Source: a bacterium
Lineage (GTDB): Bacteria > SZUA-182 > SZUA-191 > JAJRXT01
NCBI GenBank assembly: GCA_024276125.1
Contig: JAJRXT010000019.1
Coordinates: forward strand, 1 to 37,475
Direction of reading: 5' to 3'
DNA length: 37,475 bases
Under the pieces are notes generated by a model, which saw nothing but the letters and a program-made list of their open reading frames with translations, ran no database searches and was not told where the DNA came from. Of the stretch, positions 8,493 to 18,367 are shown one piece after another. Each line of letters opens with the position of its first letter. Position 1 is the first letter of the stretch. The position numbers and the translations under genes were made by a program.

Positions 8493-9752
8493 TCAAAAAA
8501 CAGCCAGACTGCTTACCCAACTTTTCATATGCTTGGTTATACGCTGAAGCAGTCCATTGCCGACATTGTTTCTAAAACGTTTGGCTCCCGCCGGCCAGCC
8601 CTTTTTGGCGCCATAGAGTACCAGCCCTACGGCTGTAGTATAAAGCGGGCTGTTCACCACATCCACCAGACCGCCTATATTCTGCGGATAGCCTCTGCGT
8701 ATGGGCAGTCCCACAATTTGCTCGGCCAGTTCCGGCAGCCCCTCCATAACAGACGCCCCGCCGGTTAACACCATACCGCCGGCTACCAGATGTTTGTAAC
8801 CCGAATTGGATATATCCTGATCAATCAGCGTAAAAATTTCCTCGGCGCGCGGTTCTATTATTTCACAGAGCACCTGTCTGGAAAGCTGGCGCGGCGGCCT
8901 TCCTCCCACGCTGGGCACCTCTATATTCTCGCCGTCTGAAATCATATTGGCCAGCGCGCAGCCGTATTCACACTTAATACTCTCAGCTTCAGCTACAGGA
9001 GTGCGTAATCCTACTGATATATCGTTGGTAAAATGATCGCCGCCTAAGGAAAGCACAGACGTATGCGCCACGCTGCCGTTAATAAAAATGCTCAAATCAG
9101 TAGTTCCGCCGCCGATATTAACCAAAACCGTACCCAGTTCCTGTTCATCCGCCTCTAAGGTTGCTTCGCTGGAGGCTAGCTGCTCCAGCACTAATTCCTC
9201 AATATCCAGTCCCGCTTTTAATACGCTTTTTATAATATTCTGAACAGACGTAACCGCTCCGGTTATAATATGCACCTCAGCCTCAAGCCGCACGCCAGAC
9301 ATACCGACTGGCTCTTTTACGCCATCCTGATTATCCACAATAAATTCCTGCGGAATCACATGAATAATCTGACGGTCTAAGGGAATATTAATGGCTGAAG
9401 CCGCCTCAATCACGCCTTTTACGTCTTCTTCTGTAACTTCGCGGTCCTTGCCGGCTACAGCTACCACTCCGCGGCTGTTAAATCCTTTGATATGACTGCC
9501 GGCAATACCCGCATAAACCGATTCCACCTGCACTCCAGCCATATCCTGAGCCTCTTGTACCGCTCCCAGAATAGAGCGTACCGTACTGTCTATATTAACC
9601 ACCACTCCCCGCCGCAAACCTTTAGACGGCTTGGAGCCAAAACCTATTATGTGTATCCGGTTATCCTCGCCAACTTCACCAATAACCGCACAGGTTTTGG
9701 TTGTCCCTATATCTAACCCGGTAATTATACTGTTTTGTTCTTTCTTAGCCAC
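8493..9752 (-). CDS. ftsA: Cell division protein FtsA
   Basis: The actin-like protein that tethers FtsZ to the membrane. The 419-residue product carries the phosphate-1 motif GLDIGTTKT near the N-terminus, the SHS2/1C domain after about residue 85, a phosphate-2 region NIGGGTTDLSIF and the adenosine motif GGMVLTGGASVM. The C-terminus (QRITKHMKSWVSSLAVF) is a plausible amphipathic membrane helix. The start is GTG at 9750-9752 with AAGGAT upstream. It ends in TGA, an ordinary use of that codon since the frame beyond it has no FtsA-like sequence. A third TTATCCACA 9-mer lies inside the gene at 9331-9339, probably by chance. Confidence 0.95.
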   Translation of the reverse strand: MAKKEQNSIITGLDIGTTKTCAVIGEVGEDNRIHIIGFGSKPSKGLRRGVVVNIDSTVRSILGAVQEAQDMAGVQVESVYAGIAGSHIKGFNSRGVVAVAGKDREVTEEDVKGVIEAASAINIPLDRQIIHVIPQEFIVDNQDGVKEPVGMSGVRLEAEVHIITGAVTSVQNIIKSVLKAGLDIEELVLEQLASSEATLEADEQELGTVLVNIGGGTTDLSIFINGSVAHTSVLSLGGDHFTNDISVGLRTPVAEAESIKCEYGCALANMISDGENIEVPSVGGRPPRQLSRQVLCEIIEPRAEEIFTLIDQDISNSGYKHLVAGGMVLTGGASVMEGLPELAEQIVGLPIRRGYPQNIGGLVDVVNSPLYTTAVGLVLYGAKKGWPAGAKRFRNNVGNGLLQRITKHMKSWVSSLAVF

Positions 9753-9792
9753 ATCCCGATCCTTTTTTGAACATCAGAAAATCTTTAACAGC

Positions 9793-9862
9793 TGTCATTC
9801 TTAAGGCCAAAGAATCTGTATACGTATACAGATTCTTCACTACGCTGCGTTCAAAAATGACA
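9793..9862. repeat. Family A palindromic repeat, copy 2 (inverted)
   Basis: A 70-base copy in opposite orientation lies in the 160-base ftsQ-ftsA spacer, with an inner TATACGTATA palindrome. A family C hairpin, GGCCGGCCTAAAGGCCGGC, follows at about 9877-9895. Confidence 0.75.
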
Positions 9863-9912
9863 AAATTTTAACTTATGGCCGGCCTAAAGGCCGGCGGCTG
9901 CAATATCTGCAA

Positions 9913-10731
9913 TTAAACTATATTCCCAAACTCTTTAAACCTGACCACTACCATATCCTGATAACGTAAATCCAATGACTCAACTTCTTTAATTCTGGCG
10001 TTAAGTTGTCGCCAGACACTTTTCATATAGACCAGTTTTTGTTTTATTTGCCCGTCTCCCAAACGTATTTCCACGCCCTCGCTTAGGGTATAAAACATCG
10101 GATTGAATATATCGGCTACATTAATTTCAGATACATTTTTAATTAAATTTGCCTTTTGCAGTTGTTTTAATATGTTAATCCCCTCATTTAAGGCCTTAGA
10201 AGGCGATCGGTAACCTATTTTTAGTTCACTTGAGCTTACTCCGCTTATAATCGGTAAATTAGGCCATGGTCTTTTGTTTAATTTTTCTAAAACCACACCC
10301 TCATCATCTACGATAAATAAAGCGCCAGCATTAACTAAAGCAAATTTTACCCGCTCTTGTAAGTCAATATGAATAGTAGAGGGCAGTTGTTTGTATACAA
10401 CTGCATTTTTAATATAGGGCTGTTTTTCAATTCGTTCTTTTAATTTATTTGTATCTACCTGAAAAATATTTTGCTGATAGCTCAATCCAGCCAGTTTACA
10501 AATTTCAGTATCATTAAACAGTTTATTTTGTTCTATATGAATTTTTGAAATATCAAAACACGGTAATTGGCGGATAGATTCATATCCCCAAAAACTTCCA
10601 TAACCTAGAAAACCGATCAATATCATTAGCAGAAAGTATTTTATCGATATAAGCTGCCTGCGTTTTGTATATTTAGACTTTGTTTTTCTGTAGCCTGTTT
10701 TTTTGTTTTTGTGATAATTTTTCTTCGCCAA
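9913..10731 (-). CDS. ftsQ: Cell division protein FtsQ/DivIB
   Basis: A bitopic divisome protein that links FtsL/FtsB to later proteins. The 272-residue product has a very basic cytoplasmic tail (residues 1-30), one membrane segment (about 31-50), a POTRA domain beginning CFDISKIHIEQN, and the FtsQ-type C-terminal region. The start is taken as TTG at 10729-10731 because GAGGTGAT lies five bases upstream (10737-10744) and the basic tail is typical. It overlaps the end of murB by 59 bases, suggesting translational coupling. The next in-frame ATG would delete the tail and much of the membrane segment. Confidence 0.9.
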   Translation of the reverse strand: MAKKNYHKNKKTGYRKTKSKYTKRRQLISIKYFLLMILIGFLGYGSFWGYESIRQLPCFDISKIHIEQNKLFNDTEICKLAGLSYQQNIFQVDTNKLKERIEKQPYIKNAVVYKQLPSTIHIDLQERVKFALVNAGALFIVDDEGVVLEKLNKRPWPNLPIISGVSSSELKIGYRSPSKALNEGINILKQLQKANLIKNVSEINVADIFNPMFYTLSEGVEIRLGDGQIKQKLVYMKSVWRQLNARIKEVESLDLRYQDMVVVRFKEFGNIV

Positions 10732-11644
10732 TGATGATCACCTCTTCTTCCAAACAAAATCCCTTTTCTTCCCAAACCCTTTTTTTAATCAAAGAAATAA
10801 GCTGCAATATATCCCCGGCACAAGCGCTGCCGTTATTTATAATAAAATTTGCATGTTTTTGTGAGATTTGGGCCCCGCCTATGCTGTATCCTTTAAGACC
10901 TACGCTTTCTATAAGTTTTCCAGCATGATTTTTTCCCGGATTTTTAAATATACAACCGGCGCTATTTTCCCCAATGGGCTGGGTTTTTAAGCGTTTGGAT
11001 AAAATCTTGTCAATCTTTTCCTGTATTTTCTGCTTTGGTTTAAATTCAAGTTTAAGTTTTGCTTCCAATAAAATAGAGCCATGCGGCAGCGAACTTTTAC
11101 GATAACCAAAGGTTAATTGTTCTTTATTTAATATTTTTAATTGATAGTCGCTGGTAAGCACTTTTACCTCTTCTATGACCTGGCCGATAGAGCCTTCTTT
11201 GGTTCCGGCATTCATATATAGGGCGCCGCCGACTGTACCCGGTATACCGGCCAGGCATTCAATACCTGAAAGCTCTTCTTCCAAAGCAAAATTTACCGCC
11301 ATCGGCAGTTTAACGCCCGCTTGTAACAGCAGATTATTACCCTTGCGGGCAATCCCGTTAAAACCTTCTTTTAAGCATAATACAACTCCCGAAACACCGC
11401 CGTCCTTAATTAACAAATTAGTGCCGCCGCCCAATATAACAAGAGGAACTTCATGCTGACAAACAAATTCATTAATTGAAATTAAATCATCCAATGATTG
11501 GGGAAATACCATAATTTGAGCAGGACCGCCGACTTTCATAGAAGTGTAATCAGACATTGGCTCGTCAAACAATACGCGTCCGCCTATTCCGACACTCTTC
11601 ATCGAATTTTTAATATCTTGATATATTACTGGAGCATTCATCAT
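10673..11644 (-). CDS. murB: UDP-N-acetylenolpyruvoylglucosamine reductase
   Basis: Reduces UDP-GlcNAc-enolpyruvate to UDP-MurNAc with NADPH and FAD, the second committed step of peptidoglycan synthesis in the cytosol. The 323-residue protein has the FAD-binding GGGTNLLIKDGG, AGIPGTVGGALYMNAG, the GYRKSS tyrosine loop, and AGCIFKNP with the catalytic serine region (NSAGCIFKNP). The start ATGATG overlaps the murC TGA. The end overlaps ftsQ by 59 bases. All of this fits tight operon coupling. Confidence 0.95.
   Translation of the reverse strand: MMNAPVIYQDIKNSMKSVGIGGRVLFDEPMSDYTSMKVGGPAQIMVFPQSLDDLISINEFVCQHEVPLVILGGGTNLLIKDGGVSGVVLCLKEGFNGIARKGNNLLLQAGVKLPMAVNFALEEELSGIECLAGIPGTVGGALYMNAGTKEGSIGQVIEEVKVLTSDYQLKILNKEQLTFGYRKSSLPHGSILLEAKLKLEFKPKQKIQEKIDKILSKRLKTQPIGENSAGCIFKNPGKNHAGKLIESVGLKGYSIGGAQISQKHANFIINNGSACAGDILQLISLIKKRVWEEKGFCLEEEVIIIGEEKLSQKQKNRLQKNKV
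10737..10744 (-). promoter_or_regulatory. Ribosome-binding site fixing the TTG start of ftsQ
   Basis: GAGGTGAT on the minus strand lies five bases before the TTG at 10731. It is one of the strongest Shine-Dalgarno matches in the cluster and lies inside the murB reading frame. Confidence 0.7.
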
Positions 11645-13017
11645 ACTTCTGTCTCCATTTTATGTTTTATCTTATAACCCAGCTCGCCGATATTTCCAGC
11701 TCCAAGGGTTAAAACCATATCTCCAGACTTTATTATTCCCCATACATGAGATAAAACATCATCCATTTTCGGGATAAAAACTACGTTTTTGTGTCCGTGT
11801 TCTCTGATACCATCGGCGATTTGTTTGGCTGAAACTTTTGCCAGCGGTTTTTCGCCCGCTGCATAAATATCGGTTACTATCAATATATCAGCCTGATAAA
11901 ATGCGGTAAAAAAATCATCCAGCAAGTCCTTGGTGCGGCTGTATCGATGCGGCTGAAAAATGACTACCGTCCGCCTGTTCCAGCCGCGTTTGGCCGCCCG
12001 CAGGGTAGCTTTAATCTCCACCGGATGATGAGCATAATCATCAATTATAATAATATTATTGATATCGGCAATCTGCTGAAACCTTCTGTCCGGTCCGGTG
12101 AAATCCTGTAACGCATTTTTTATACTGCTAAATTCTACTCCCAAATCCAAACCCACGCTTATTGCCGCCAAGCAATTATATACATTATGTAAGCCAGGTA
12201 CATTAACCTTAATGGAACCCACTTTTTTTTGTTTGTATATTACATCAAACCCGCTGTAGAATTCGCTAAAATTTATATGCTCAGCCATAATATCCGCCTG
12301 AGTATTTAAACCATAGGTAATATATTTTCTTTCAATCTCAGGAATAATATCCTGAATATTTTTCTCATCCAGACATAAAACCGCAGTTCCGTAAAAGGGA
12401 ACCTTATTTATAAATCGGATAAAATCCTTTTTAATGTTTTCCAAAGAGCCGTAATGATCCAGATGTTCCGCATCAATAGTGGTAACTACTGCAATAGTCG
12501 GCGTAAGCCTTAAAAAAGAGCCGTCGCTTTCATCGGCTTCAGCCACCAGATATTCACCGGCGCCCAATTTGGCGTTGCTGTCTAAACTGTTCAACCTGCC
12601 GCCGATAACAATAGTGGGGTCTAATCCGCCTTGGGCTAAAACTGTAGCCACCATTGACGTAGTGGTGGTCTTACCGTGTGTGCCAGCTATGGCTATGCCA
12701 TACTTAAAGCGCATAAGCTCAGCTAACATCTCCGCCCGCGGGATTACCGGAATAAGCCGCCTTTTGGCCGCTTGTACTTCAGGATTGTCGGCTAATACAG
12801 CAGATGAGATTACCAATACGTCCACACCGGTTATCTGCGAGGCCCTGTGTCCGATATATATTTGCGCCCCTAAATGGCCAAGCCGGTCGGTAATGACGCT
12901 TTTTTTGATATCAGAGCCGCTCACCTGATAACCCTGATTAAGCAGTAATTCCGCAATTCCGCTCATACCGATACCGCCGATACCCACAAAATAAATATGC
13001 TTAATTCTGTTTAACAT
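11641..13017 (-). CDS. murC: UDP-N-acetylmuramate-L-alanine ligase
   Basis: Adds L-alanine to UDP-MurNAc using ATP. The 458-residue protein opens with HIYFVGIGGIGMSGIAE, has the ATP P-loop GTHGKTTTTSM, the metal and substrate loop EADESDGSF, and the C-terminal ligase domain with DDYAHHPVEI. The ATG at 13017 is preferred over GTG at 13029 because MLNRIKHIYFVG matches the family opening and AGGTGAG lies upstream. It overlaps the murG end, and its TGA overlaps the murB start, so TGA clearly works as a stop here. Confidence 0.95.
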   Translation of the reverse strand: MLNRIKHIYFVGIGGIGMSGIAELLLNQGYQVSGSDIKKSVITDRLGHLGAQIYIGHRASQITGVDVLVISSAVLADNPEVQAAKRRLIPVIPRAEMLAELMRFKYGIAIAGTHGKTTTTSMVATVLAQGGLDPTIVIGGRLNSLDSNAKLGAGEYLVAEADESDGSFLRLTPTIAVVTTIDAEHLDHYGSLENIKKDFIRFINKVPFYGTAVLCLDEKNIQDIIPEIERKYITYGLNTQADIMAEHINFSEFYSGFDVIYKQKKVGSIKVNVPGLHNVYNCLAAISVGLDLGVEFSSIKNALQDFTGPDRRFQQIADINNIIIIDDYAHHPVEIKATLRAAKRGWNRRTVVIFQPHRYSRTKDLLDDFFTAFYQADILIVTDIYAAGEKPLAKVSAKQIADGIREHGHKNVVFIPKMDDVLSHVWGIIKSGDMVLTLGAGNIGELGYKIKHKMETEV

Positions 13018-14110
13018 AATCCAGCTCACCTAAGATATATTCTACAATTTTTTTTCCGGCATGCGGCTTACCCAATTTCCGACTATGTCTGGACATATAC
13101 TCTAACTTCCCGGGCTGCTGCATGATATCCAAAATAAACCGGCTTACCGCTGGCGCTGATAAGCGGTTATCCAACATGATTTGTGCAGCGCCTTTGTTTG
13201 CTAATACTTCTGCGTTTTTTAATTGATGATTATTAGCTGCATATGGATAAGGAATGAGTAAAGCGGGTTTACCGCATACCGTTATTTCCGCTAAACTGGT
13301 TGCCCCAGCCCGGCAGATAAGTACATCGGCGCAGGCATATGCGCTCGGCATATTATATATAAAGGCAGATACGTATGATTTTATATTATATTTTTCATAT
13401 GCAGCCTTAACCTCTTTAAAATCATGCTCTCCGGTTTGATGAAGAATCTGTAATTTTTCATTCTGCCCGGATAGTTCCGCCAGGGCATCTGTTACAGTTT
13501 TGTTTATTTTATGAGCGCCCTGACTGCCGCCGAATACCAATACAGTAAATTTATCAGTATCCAAACCAAAACTCAAAAGGGCATCCCGCCTGTCAGGTAA
13601 ATTTATTATCTGTTCTCTAACCGGATTCCCTGTATATATGAGTTTATCTTTGGGAAAAAAATCCGCGCTGGCTTCATAAGATATAAAAATCTTTTTAACC
13701 ACGTAAGACAATATACGATTAGTCAAACCGGGAAAGACGTTTTGTTCCTGAATATATGAACGCTTATTCATAAGAGCAGCGGTAAGTACAACAGGCCCTG
13801 CACTGTATCCGCCTACGCCCAAAACAACCTGCGGGTCATATGAGTCTATAATAGAGCGCGCCTGCATACAGGCTGAAGGGATACCGCCTACAGTTTTTAA
13901 TTTACCCGGCATTGACTGCCCCTTTATCTTACTGACTCTTATTTCTTTAAATTTAAAGCCTTCTTTTTTTAATATCCCCTCGGACAATTTGCGTCCGTGA
14001 CCCACAAAAAGTATCTCAGCAGACGGTATCATTTTTCTTAAGCGGCAAGCTATGACAACCCCGGGATACAAATGTCCGCCGCTACCGCCGCCGGCAATTA
14101 TCCACCTCAT
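13001..14110 (-). CDS. murG: UDP-GlcNAc:lipid I GlcNAc transferase
   Basis: Converts lipid I to lipid II at the inner face of the membrane. The 369-residue GT28 protein has the GGGSGGHLYPG loop at residues 7-17, VLGVGGYSAGP, a second G-loop VFGGSQGAHKIN, and CRAGATSLAEI with the UDP-GlcNAc-binding glutamate region. Its ATG overlaps the ftsW TGA as ATGA. Its end overlaps the murC start by 17 bases. Confidence 0.95.
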   Translation of the reverse strand: MRWIIAGGGSGGHLYPGVVIACRLRKMIPSAEILFVGHGRKLSEGILKKEGFKFKEIRVSKIKGQSMPGKLKTVGGIPSACMQARSIIDSYDPQVVLGVGGYSAGPVVLTAALMNKRSYIQEQNVFPGLTNRILSYVVKKIFISYEASADFFPKDKLIYTGNPVREQIINLPDRRDALLSFGLDTDKFTVLVFGGSQGAHKINKTVTDALAELSGQNEKLQILHQTGEHDFKEVKAAYEKYNIKSYVSAFIYNMPSAYACADVLICRAGATSLAEITVCGKPALLIPYPYAANNHQLKNAEVLANKGAAQIMLDNRLSAPAVSRFILDIMQQPGKLEYMSRHSRKLGKPHAGKKIVEYILGELDYVKQN

Positions 14111-15318
14111 ATATTGCTATACCGAATCATCCCGCCGGCTTTTTTAAAAGATGCTTTATTATACTTAGATATATTAAGCAGCGTACCGACAGCCAGCATG
14201 TTTATCACCAAGGCGGAACCGCCGTAGCTTATAAACGGCAGAGGTAAACCCTTAGTGGGTAATAATCCGGTTACAACCCCCATATTAACCACAATCTGCA
14301 AACCAATAAGCGTAATAATACCCGCCGCCAGATAAGCGCCGAAGGCATCTTTAGCGCTTCGAGCAATCACTCCGCCGCGCCAGATTAATAAGCCAAATAA
14401 AACAAGTAGTAAAAACATACCTAAAAAACCCAATTCTTCACCCATAATAGCCAGAATAAAATCAGTATGCGCCTCAGGTAAATAAAACATTTTCTGCTGG
14501 CTGGCTCCAAGCCCCGCGCCGGTAAGCCCGCCTCTTCCAATAGCCAAAAAGGATTGAGTAAGCTGAAAACCGGCATTACTCGAATCACGCCAAGGGTTTA
14601 AAAAGGTTACAATACGCCGCTGTGTATAGCCCAGTCTAAAAACTAAATGTAGAAACCCAAGTGATGAAACCAGCGCAAGGGACGCTAAATATTTTAGTTT
14701 TATACCGGCTATAAAAAACAGCAAAAAGGCCAGCGCTACCATAATAAGACAATTCCCCAAATCAGGCTGGCAGGCTACCAATATACACATACCGGCCAAA
14801 ACAAAGAAAACTGTTAGAGGGTAAATACCGCCGTCTTGTTTACCTGCCGGTTTCATTTTTAATTGTTTAAGCTTTGTATTAAGCCGCGCATTTGAATCGT
14901 TTTTCTTAAGCTTAACCAGACTGTGAGCCAAAAAAACCACCAGCGCCCATTTGGCCAGTTCAATAGGCTGAAAACTTAAGCCGCCCAATTCCAGCCAGCG
15001 CCTTGCTCCGTTTGAAACTTTGGCCAGCGGCGAGAATAACACCATTAATAATAAAACAAAACTTACCGGTAAAATTATATAAATTAATTTCCTCCACCAA
15101 GTATAATTAATATTCATACCGGCAAACATAAAACAAAACCCCAGTCCCAATCTTATTAACTGACGATTTAAGTAGTAATAACCATTCCCGTGCCAAGCTT
15201 GGCCTATCGGCATACTAGCGCTGTAAACCATGATTACCCCTATACCTAATAAAGTCAAGGTAATAGAAAGCAACATTCTGTCCGACTTAGTTGTTGGCGG
15301 AGACTGTTTTTTCTTCAT
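14107..15318 (-). CDS. ftsW: SEDS peptidoglycan glycosyltransferase FtsW
   Basis: A multi-pass SEDS protein that polymerises septal glycan with FtsI. The 403-residue product has about ten membrane segments, GGLTGAGLGASQQK, and the family signature GLPLPFISYGGSALV near the C-terminus. The N-terminal 14 residues are charged. Upstream of the ATG at 15318 no clear ribosome-binding site is seen. A 311-base repeat-rich spacer separates it from murD. Its place inside dcw favours FtsW over RodA. Confidence 0.93.
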   Translation of the reverse strand: MKKKQSPPTTKSDRMLLSITLTLLGIGVIMVYSASMPIGQAWHGNGYYYLNRQLIRLGLGFCFMFAGMNINYTWWRKLIYIILPVSFVLLLMVLFSPLAKVSNGARRWLELGGLSFQPIELAKWALVVFLAHSLVKLKKNDSNARLNTKLKQLKMKPAGKQDGGIYPLTVFFVLAGMCILVACQPDLGNCLIMVALAFLLFFIAGIKLKYLASLALVSSLGFLHLVFRLGYTQRRIVTFLNPWRDSSNAGFQLTQSFLAIGRGGLTGAGLGASQQKMFYLPEAHTDFILAIMGEELGFLGMFLLLVLFGLLIWRGGVIARSAKDAFGAYLAAGIITLIGLQIVVNMGVVTGLLPTKGLPLPFISYGGSALVINMLAVGTLLNISKYNKASFKKAGGMIRYSNI

Positions 15319-15629
15319 GGTTTTATTGTTTATGTTTCTATAATAGGTCTTATGTTTGTCATTCTGAACGAAACGAAGTGGAGTGAAGAATCTGCTCCCG
15401 TATGCGAGTAGATTCTTCGGCCTACGGCCTTAAAAATGACAGCTCTCTATGTTTCTATGTCTCATCCCCGAAATATAGACGTAGACTTAAGATCATTGTC
15501 ATTCTGAACGAAGCGGAGCGTAGTGAAGAATCTACAGCTTGCGTGAGTAGATTCTTCGGCCTCCGGCCTCAGAATGACACGCTTAAACCGCCTATTATAG
15601 AAACATCCATAATTGGGGCGCTTACGCAC
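15319..15629. repeat. ftsW-murD spacer: two family A copies inside an inverted repeat
   Basis: No gene is seen. Family A copies lie at 15357-15441 and 15497-15579 in the same orientation. They are bracketed by ATGTTTCTATAATAGG at 15332-15347 and its reverse complement at 15591-15606. A further copy of this 16-mer occurs at 18155-18170. The arrangement suggests serial insertion into an older element. Confidence 0.75.
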
Positions 15630-16985
15630 TTATATTAGTGCGTTTATGGCTTCTTTAAAAACCTTGCCCCTATGCTCAAAGTCTATAAACATATCAAAGC
15701 TGGAACATGCCGGCGATAATAAGACCACTTCTCCCAACTCAGCATCGGCAAAGGCCATGCCTACCGCATCTTCAAGCGTTTCGGCCTCTTTTATAATCTT
15801 AAAACCTCCCAGAGCCTGCCTGATTTTATTCTTTGCCTGCCCTATTAAAATCACCTCTTTGCACTTTTGCCTTATCATCCTTACTAATGGAGCGTAATCA
15901 GTTCCCTTATCTTTACCGCCGGCAATCAGAATAACAGGCGTATCAAAGCTTTCTAAGGATTTAATAGCCGCTCCGATATTAGTAGCTTTAGAATCATTTA
16001 CAAATTGTATGCCTTTAATATTAGCTACCGGCTCCAGCCGATGTTCTAATCCTTCAAATTTTTCAAAACACTTAGCGATTACTTCCGGCGCTATCCCGCA
16101 TACCATGCCTACTGCTGCTGCGGCCAGCAGATTTTCCAGATTATGTTTGCCTTTAAGCCTTATTTTCTTTAAAGAACAAATTTTGGTCTCTTGTCCATTA
16201 AAACGACCTACAATCCAATTATTTCTGATCATCGTTCCTTCATCTACTTTTTTGCGGCGGCTGAAAAATATTTTTTTTGCGCGAATCGTAGGCGCCAATT
16301 TTTCCACTAGCTCATCATCCGCATTAAGCGCTGCAAAATCATCAGGAGTTTGGTTTGAAAATACTTGAGCTTTAGCGTAAAGATATTCCTCAAAAGAATT
16401 GTAACGGTCAAGGTGATCCGGAGTTACATTTAACAATACGGCAATATGGGGTCTGAATAAAATAATGGATTCAAGCTGAAAACTGCTTAGCTCGGCTACC
16501 CAAAAATCTTTCTTAAACGGAGACAGCGCTTCTTCTACTAATGGTACGCCGATATTTCCGCCTACAAATGTTTTTTTGCCTGCCGCATTCAGTAGTTGAC
16601 CGATAATTGTGGTGGTAGTGGTTTTTCCGTTAGTGCCGGTTATCCCGATAATAGGGACTTCGGTAAAGCGATAAGCCAGCTCTATCTCGCTCATTATTTT
16701 TATTCCGGCCGCTTGCGCCTGTACAATTGGCGCAATATTTAAAGGTACTCCCGGGCTTGGAATAATAACATCGGCATCCGTAAAAACCTCATCAGGGTGC
16801 CCGCCTAAACGAAACTCTACCTCCGGCGGCAATTGCTGCATGTAGTTACGTAACTTTTCCTCCACCTCGCTATCAGTTATGGTAACTTTGGCGCCCTTTG
16901 CCAACAACGCCTTTGCCGCTGCCAAACCTGTTCTAGCCAACCCCACGATAGTCACTTTTTTCCCCTCCCAAGATGACTGCTTCAT
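15630..16985 (-). CDS. murD: UDP-N-acetylmuramoyl-L-alanine-D-glutamate ligase
   Basis: Adds D-glutamate to UDP-MurNAc-L-Ala. The 451-residue protein begins with a Rossmann-like [13 protein letters not shown], then the P-loop [20 protein letters not shown], the HLDRY motif and the C-terminal DSKATN. The start is set at the ATG 16983-16985, which overlaps the mraY TGA; a longer frame to 17039 only re-reads mraY. Its P-loop glycine is GGA-type intact, in contrast to murE. Confidence 0.95.
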   Translation of the reverse strand: MKQSSWEGKKVTIVGLARTGLAAAKALLAKGAKVTITDSEVEEKLRNYMQQLPPEVEFRLGGHPDEVFTDADVIIPSPGVPLNIAPIVQAQAAGIKIMSEIELAYRFTEVPIIGITGTNGKTTTTTIIGQLLNAAGKKTFVGGNIGVPLVEEALSPFKKDFWVAELSSFQLESIILFRPHIAVLLNVTPDHLDRYNSFEEYLYAKAQVFSNQTPDDFAALNADDELVEKLAPTIRAKKIFFSRRKKVDEGTMIRNNWIVGRFNGQETKICSLKKIRLKGKHNLENLLAAAAVGMVCGIAPEVIAKCFEKFEGLEHRLEPVANIKGIQFVNDSKATNIGAAIKSLESFDTPVILIAGGKDKGTDYAPLVRMIRQKCKEVILIGQAKNKIRQALGGFKIIKEAETLEDAVGMAFADAELGEVVLLSPACSSFDMFIDFEHRGKVFKEAINALI

Positions 16986-18070
16986 CTTAATTTTAAAGCG
17001 CTCAAGCCAATCAAAGCAAAAATAATAGCTATAATCCAAAACCTTACGATGATTTTAGGCTCAGCCCAACCCCTAAGTTCAAAATGGTGGTGGATAGGCG
17101 CCATACGAAACACTCGTTTGCCGCTTAACTTAAAAGAAGCCACCTGAATAATTACCGACATTGCCTCCATAACAAAAACACCGCCAATAATAACCAATAA
17201 TAATTCGTGTTTACTGATAACGGCAATTGTACCCAGCGCTCCACCCAACGCAAGGGAACCTATATCTCCCATAAACACTTGGGCGGGGTAAGCATTAAAC
17301 CATAAAAATCCTAAACTCGCTCCCAGCATTGAGCCGCAAAAAATAGTAAGCTCACCGCTGCCCTTAATATGCGGAATCATTAGATATTGGGCAAATTTAA
17401 CATGCCCTGATAAATAGGTAAGGATCAAAAAAGCCAGTGTGGCAATAATTACCGGCCCTATAGCCAAGCCATCCAAACCGTCGGTTAGATTGATTGCATT
17501 TGAAGTACCTACAATTACCAGCATCCAGAATAGCAAATACAACCAGCCTAAATTAGGATAAATATCTTTAAAGAACGGCACCGGTACAGATGTGGTAAGT
17601 TTATCGGATAAAGAAAAATACATCAGCAAAAAAACGGCGGTAAAGCCTACCAAGCTTTGCCATATAAGCTTTTGAGTTATAGTTAGACCCTTTTGACCGA
17701 TATGCTTAAGTTTTAGGTGGTCATCAATTAAACCTATAATTCCCATACAAAATGTAACCCCCAATACTATCCAAATATATATATTGGTCAGGTTTGCCCA
17801 CAAAAGCGTGGGGACAAATATGGAGATTAGGATTAATATACCCCCCATAGTAGGGGTCTTTGCTTTAGCGTGGTGTGTCTCGGGCACATATTCCCTGATA
17901 CTGCCGTTTGCGGGATATCTTTGTTTTAACTTGGCAATCAACCAGGGACCAAGAATAAAGCTAAAAATTAGCGAAGTAAGTGTTGCATAAGTCGTTCTAA
18001 AGGTTATGTATTTAAAAACATTAAATATCGTATAGGTCTCATGCAGGGGATAAAGCAGGTGATATAACAT
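16982..18070 (-). CDS. mraY: Phospho-N-acetylmuramoyl-pentapeptide transferase
   Basis: Transfers phospho-MurNAc-pentapeptide to undecaprenyl phosphate, making lipid I. The 362-residue protein has about ten membrane segments. Catalytic landmarks are [37 protein letters not shown] and the histidine-rich loop [12 protein letters not shown]. Length is typical. It ends in ATGA overlap with murD. Upstream a 297-base gap replaces the usual murF. Confidence 0.95.
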   Translation of the reverse strand: MLYHLLYPLHETYTIFNVFKYITFRTTYATLTSLIFSFILGPWLIAKLKQRYPANGSIREYVPETHHAKAKTPTMGGILILISIFVPTLLWANLTNIYIWIVLGVTFCMGIIGLIDDHLKLKHIGQKGLTITQKLIWQSLVGFTAVFLLMYFSLSDKLTTSVPVPFFKDIYPNLGWLYLLFWMLVIVGTSNAINLTDGLDGLAIGPVIIATLAFLILTYLSGHVKFAQYLMIPHIKGSGELTIFCGSMLGASLGFLWFNAYPAQVFMGDIGSLALGGALGTIAVISKHELLLVIIGGVFVMEAMSVIIQVASFKLSGKRVFRMAPIHHHFELRGWAEPKIIVRFWIIAIIFALIGLSALKLR

Positions 18071-18367
18071 TTCATGCCTCTAGCTAATTATATAATTAAG
18101 TTTCATTATCATGCACCTAAACCCCGTAATTTAATCGTATAGGAAATTCCATTTATGTTTCTATAATAGGTATTATAACCTAGTTTTATACTTAAAGTTT
18201 GTGACTGCCGGATTCTAAAAATCCGACAGTCTGGCAGGCGTCAGATTCTATGTTTCGGGGTGAGACACCCCGAAACATAGACGCCACAAATCAACTTAAG
18301 TACAAAACAAACCTTAAGACCAGCGTAAGCGACAGCCGGCCTAAAGGCCGGCATCTACAATAATCCG
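18071..18367. other. murE-mraY gap lacking murF, holding repeats
   Basis: This is where murF lies in most dcw clusters, but no gene or gene remnant is seen. It holds ATGTTTCTATAATAGG (18155-18170), a GGATT...AATCC hairpin (18206-18228), a family B hairpin (18251-18277) and a family C hairpin (18335-18352). Confidence 0.7.
18251..18277. repeat. Family B palindrome
   Basis: A 27-base perfect hairpin with TGTTTCGGGG and CCCCGAAACA arms about a TGAGACA-type centre. At least nine related copies, often in pairs, occur between genes in the window. Confidence 0.75.

Noticed and set aside
9331-9339. Third DnaA box
   Set aside because: It is an exact TTATCCACA but lies within conserved ftsA coding sequence, alone, so chance is the simplest reading.
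15402-15638. 78-residue plus-strand open frame in the ftsW-murD spacer
   Set aside because: It is made entirely of the two family A repeats.
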